Positions 62,585 through 64,000 of a stretch of DNA of 64,000 bases are shown here, in pieces. Every line of letters starts with the position of its first letter. The stretch's first letter is position 1. The stretch comes from Lachnospira sp. UBA3790 (GTDB lineage: Bacteria; Bacillota; Clostridia; Lachnospirales; Lachnospiraceae): the NCBI GenBank assembly GCA_002369135.1, contig DFEY01000002.1, positions 309,840 through 373,839 on the forward strand. The letters are read 5' to 3'. The position numbers and the translations under genes were made by a program. Below the pieces are notes generated by a model, which worked only from the letters and a program-made list of their open reading frames with translations, had not been told where the DNA came from and ran no database searches.

Positions 62585-63664
62585 CTACTTCTCCAAAACC
62601 TCTAAATATAAATCTTTATATCTGTCACATAGCCAGCCATCATTGTAATGGTCCACTATAGTTTCATAAGCATTTTTTATCATCTTGTCATCAATTCTTA
62701 TCTCAAGTTGCTTAATAACCTCAACAAAGTCTTCTGCTGTTTCACAAATATAGCCAGTCACGCCATTATGAACAATATCTCTATTACCCACAACATCACT
62801 CACTATACATGCTTTCTTCATATACATAGCTTCAAGTAACGCCAAAGGAAGCCCTTCCCATCTAGATGGAAGAATAAATACATCACAATGATTAGCACTT
62901 TTGAATACTTCTTCTCTGGACATCCAACCAGTAACTTTGATGTTAGGACTAGTTAGTTTCTTTTCTAGTTCACCTTGACCTATCCAAACAAACTCTATAT
63001 TTGGAAGCATTTCTGCTATCTCATTAAACAACTCTGGATTCTTTTGAAACTCTACTCTTCCTACAGTGTATACTCTAAACTTGTCATCCTTTTTCTCATC
63101 ATCTTTTAATACGTCATCTATAAAGTTAGTATCCACACCATTACTAATAAATGTACTTTCTTTACTTACCTTTAGACTTTCTTCCCATTCACCTCTACCA
63201 CAGGCAACCGTTAAACAGTTCTTTCTTCCGCATATTTTTTCTATAAAATGATATGCTTTTCTCATTATAAATTTGGCATCCTGCATTAGAAAACTATATC
63301 CATGCGGAGTGTATACCATTTTGTAGTCATCTTTGCAGAAGAAGAGTCTGCCTAACGCACCAGCTTTAGAAGAGTGTAAATGTATTAGGTCTGGTTTTTC
63401 CTCTTTAATTAATTTCTTTATTTCCTTGCGTGCCAAAAAGTCTTTAATAGGATTTACTGGGCGAGTAAAGTGCTTAATTTCAAACAATCTTATCCTTTTA
63501 TCAAAATGGTCCTCTAAATCTTCTGGGGTTTGACCTCTTTTGCCGTAAGCAATTGTAAAATCAAACTCGTCAATTAAACCATTGGCTAGAGTTTCTATAT
63601 AAGTAACAACTCCACCACCCATGGCTTCTACTAAATATAATATTTTCTTTTTCTTGTTCGTCAT
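62585..63664 (-). CDS. Family 4 glycosyltransferase
   Basis: About 359 residues: LYLVEAMGGGVVTYIETLANGL, HLHSSKAGALGRLFF, YTPHGYSFLMQD, TVGRVEFQKNPELFNEIAEML and LPSRWEGLPLALLEAMYMKKA. This pattern resembles rhamnosyl or N-acetylgalactosaminyl GT4s acting early in capsule assembly. A rhamnose-type epimerase gene (rfbC) is directly upstream, so rhamnose is a plausible donor. Start at 63664 is set by AGGGG; a TTG upstream is less likely. Confidence 0.9.
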   Translation of the reverse strand: MTNKKKKILYLVEAMGGGVVTYIETLANGLIDEFDFTIAYGKRGQTPEDLEDHFDKRIRLFEIKHFTRPVNPIKDFLARKEIKKLIKEEKPDLIHLHSSKAGALGRLFFCKDDYKMVYTPHGYSFLMQDAKFIMRKAYHFIEKICGRKNCLTVACGRGEWEESLKVSKESTFISNGVDTNFIDDVLKDDEKKDDKFRVYTVGRVEFQKNPELFNEIAEMLPNIEFVWIGQGELEKKLTSPNIKVTGWMSREEVFKSANHCDVFILPSRWEGLPLALLEAMYMKKACIVSDVVGNRDIVHNGVTGYICETAEDFVEVIKQLEIRIDDKMIKNAYETIVDHYNDGWLCDRYKDLYLEVLEK

Positions 63665-63690
63665 TGGCAACCCCTAGTTAAATCTAAAAA

Positions 63691-64000
63691 TTATTTTATA
63701 TCTTTCAATGCTGGCCATTTCTTATCCTTTTCGCTTAAAATAATTTCCATATCGTCTGTAATAGGCCAATCTACTCCTATATCTGGATCGTTCCACATAA
63801 TTCCTTGCTCATCCCCTGGATGAAAAAAGTCTGTTACCTTATATGTAAACTCTGCCTCATCTGATAGAACTAAAAATCCATGAGCAAATCCCTCTGGGAT
63901 ATAATACTGTTTCATATTCTCTTCTGAAAGAATCACTCCATACCACTTTCCATATGTAGGAGACTCTTCTCTCAAATCCACTGCTACATCAAACACTTCT
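63691..64000 (-). CDS. rfbC: dTDP-4-dehydrorhamnose 3,5-epimerase, 3' part
   Basis: The C-terminal 102 residues of RmlC; the start lies beyond the right edge. EVFDVAVDLREESPTYGKW, YIPEGFAHGFLVLSD and VDWPITDDMEIILSEKDKKWP are diagnostic. It makes dTDP-4-keto-L-rhamnose, so the exopolysaccharide probably contains L-rhamnose. It lies 26 nt before the next gene, in the same operon. Confidence 0.95.
   Translation of the reverse strand, partial: EVFDVAVDLREESPTYGKWYGVILSEENMKQYYIPEGFAHGFLVLSDEAEFTYKVTDFFHPGDEQGIMWNDPDIGVDWPITDDMEIILSEKDKKWPALKDIK

Overview
The window reads as a chromosome segment of a low-GC, anaerobic, Gram-positive bacterium of the class Clostridia. The support is AT-rich coding DNA with strong AGGAGG-type ribosome binding sites, a ferredoxin-linked indolepyruvate oxidoreductase, a membrane pyrophosphatase, a class B sortase with an SPKTG substrate, LCP and VanW wall proteins, and BY-type tyrosine kinases. 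The conserved HU / S4 / divIC / tilS / hpt / ftsH block lacks yabP, yabQ and spoIIE, which usually sit inside it in spore formers, so the lineage may be asporogenous. The genus cannot be read from the sequence. Most genes are on the minus strand, so operons run from high to low coordinates.

Region 1 (1-18.8 kb) holds mixed metabolism: the start of trmL, a lrp-aminotransferase pair with an AIR-synthase-like half protein, a VanW protein with a tiny membrane protein, a DnaQ-type exonuclease, a PgsA-like enzyme, an acyl-CoA ligase, a seven-unit 64-bp hairpin array (7315-7733), an amidohydrolase, iorAB, an Rpn-type nuclease with a hairpin-rich leader, and a sodium:solute symporter. iorA and the symporter share a promoter layout: consensus -35/-10 followed by an ACTTTAAAG inverted repeat. 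A five-gene operon (rpiB, GT2, NTP transferase, a flippase-like/kinase fusion, HAD phosphatase) resembles a set for activating a sugar or alcohol phosphate and placing it on a surface glycan.

Region 2 (18.9-21.6 kb, plus strand) is a wall-anchoring cassette: sortase B, an LCP protein with a His/Ser- and Lys-rich cytosolic tail, and a pre-protein that would leave a 38-residue peptide on the wall.

Region 3 (21.6-28.7 kb) carries a GH13 amylase, ftsH, hpt, tilS, divIC, an S4 protein and HU.

Region 4 (28.9-39.5 kb) is a phosphonate-decoration operon. It contains a membrane pyrophosphatase, a TagB/F-like transferase, LicD, a winged-helix CTP:aminoethylphosphonate cytidylyltransferase, AEP transaminase, a PEP mutase fused to a cytidylyltransferase-like domain, phosphonopyruvate decarboxylase, ornithine carbamoyltransferase and a secreted protein. 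Together they would turn PEP into CMP-2-aminoethylphosphonate and attach it to a surface polymer.

Region 5 (39.7-64 kb) starts with a divergent lrp and nucleotidyltransferase gene. It continues with a very long minus-strand exopolysaccharide operon entering from beyond the right edge: rfbC, many GT2/GT4/GT-C glycosyltransferases, EpsG, a FkbH-like protein, acyl/acetyltransferases, glf, an Ig-like membrane protein, two BY-kinases with Tyr/Gly tails, and VanZ.

Two non-coding patterns stand out. Four terminator hairpins at 12.2, 14.0, 21.1 and 21.6 kb share almost the same 18-nt loop, CGAACGATTGTTAGTGAG, in both orientations relative to transcription. The 64-bp array has substitutions that preserve pairing within each hairpin.
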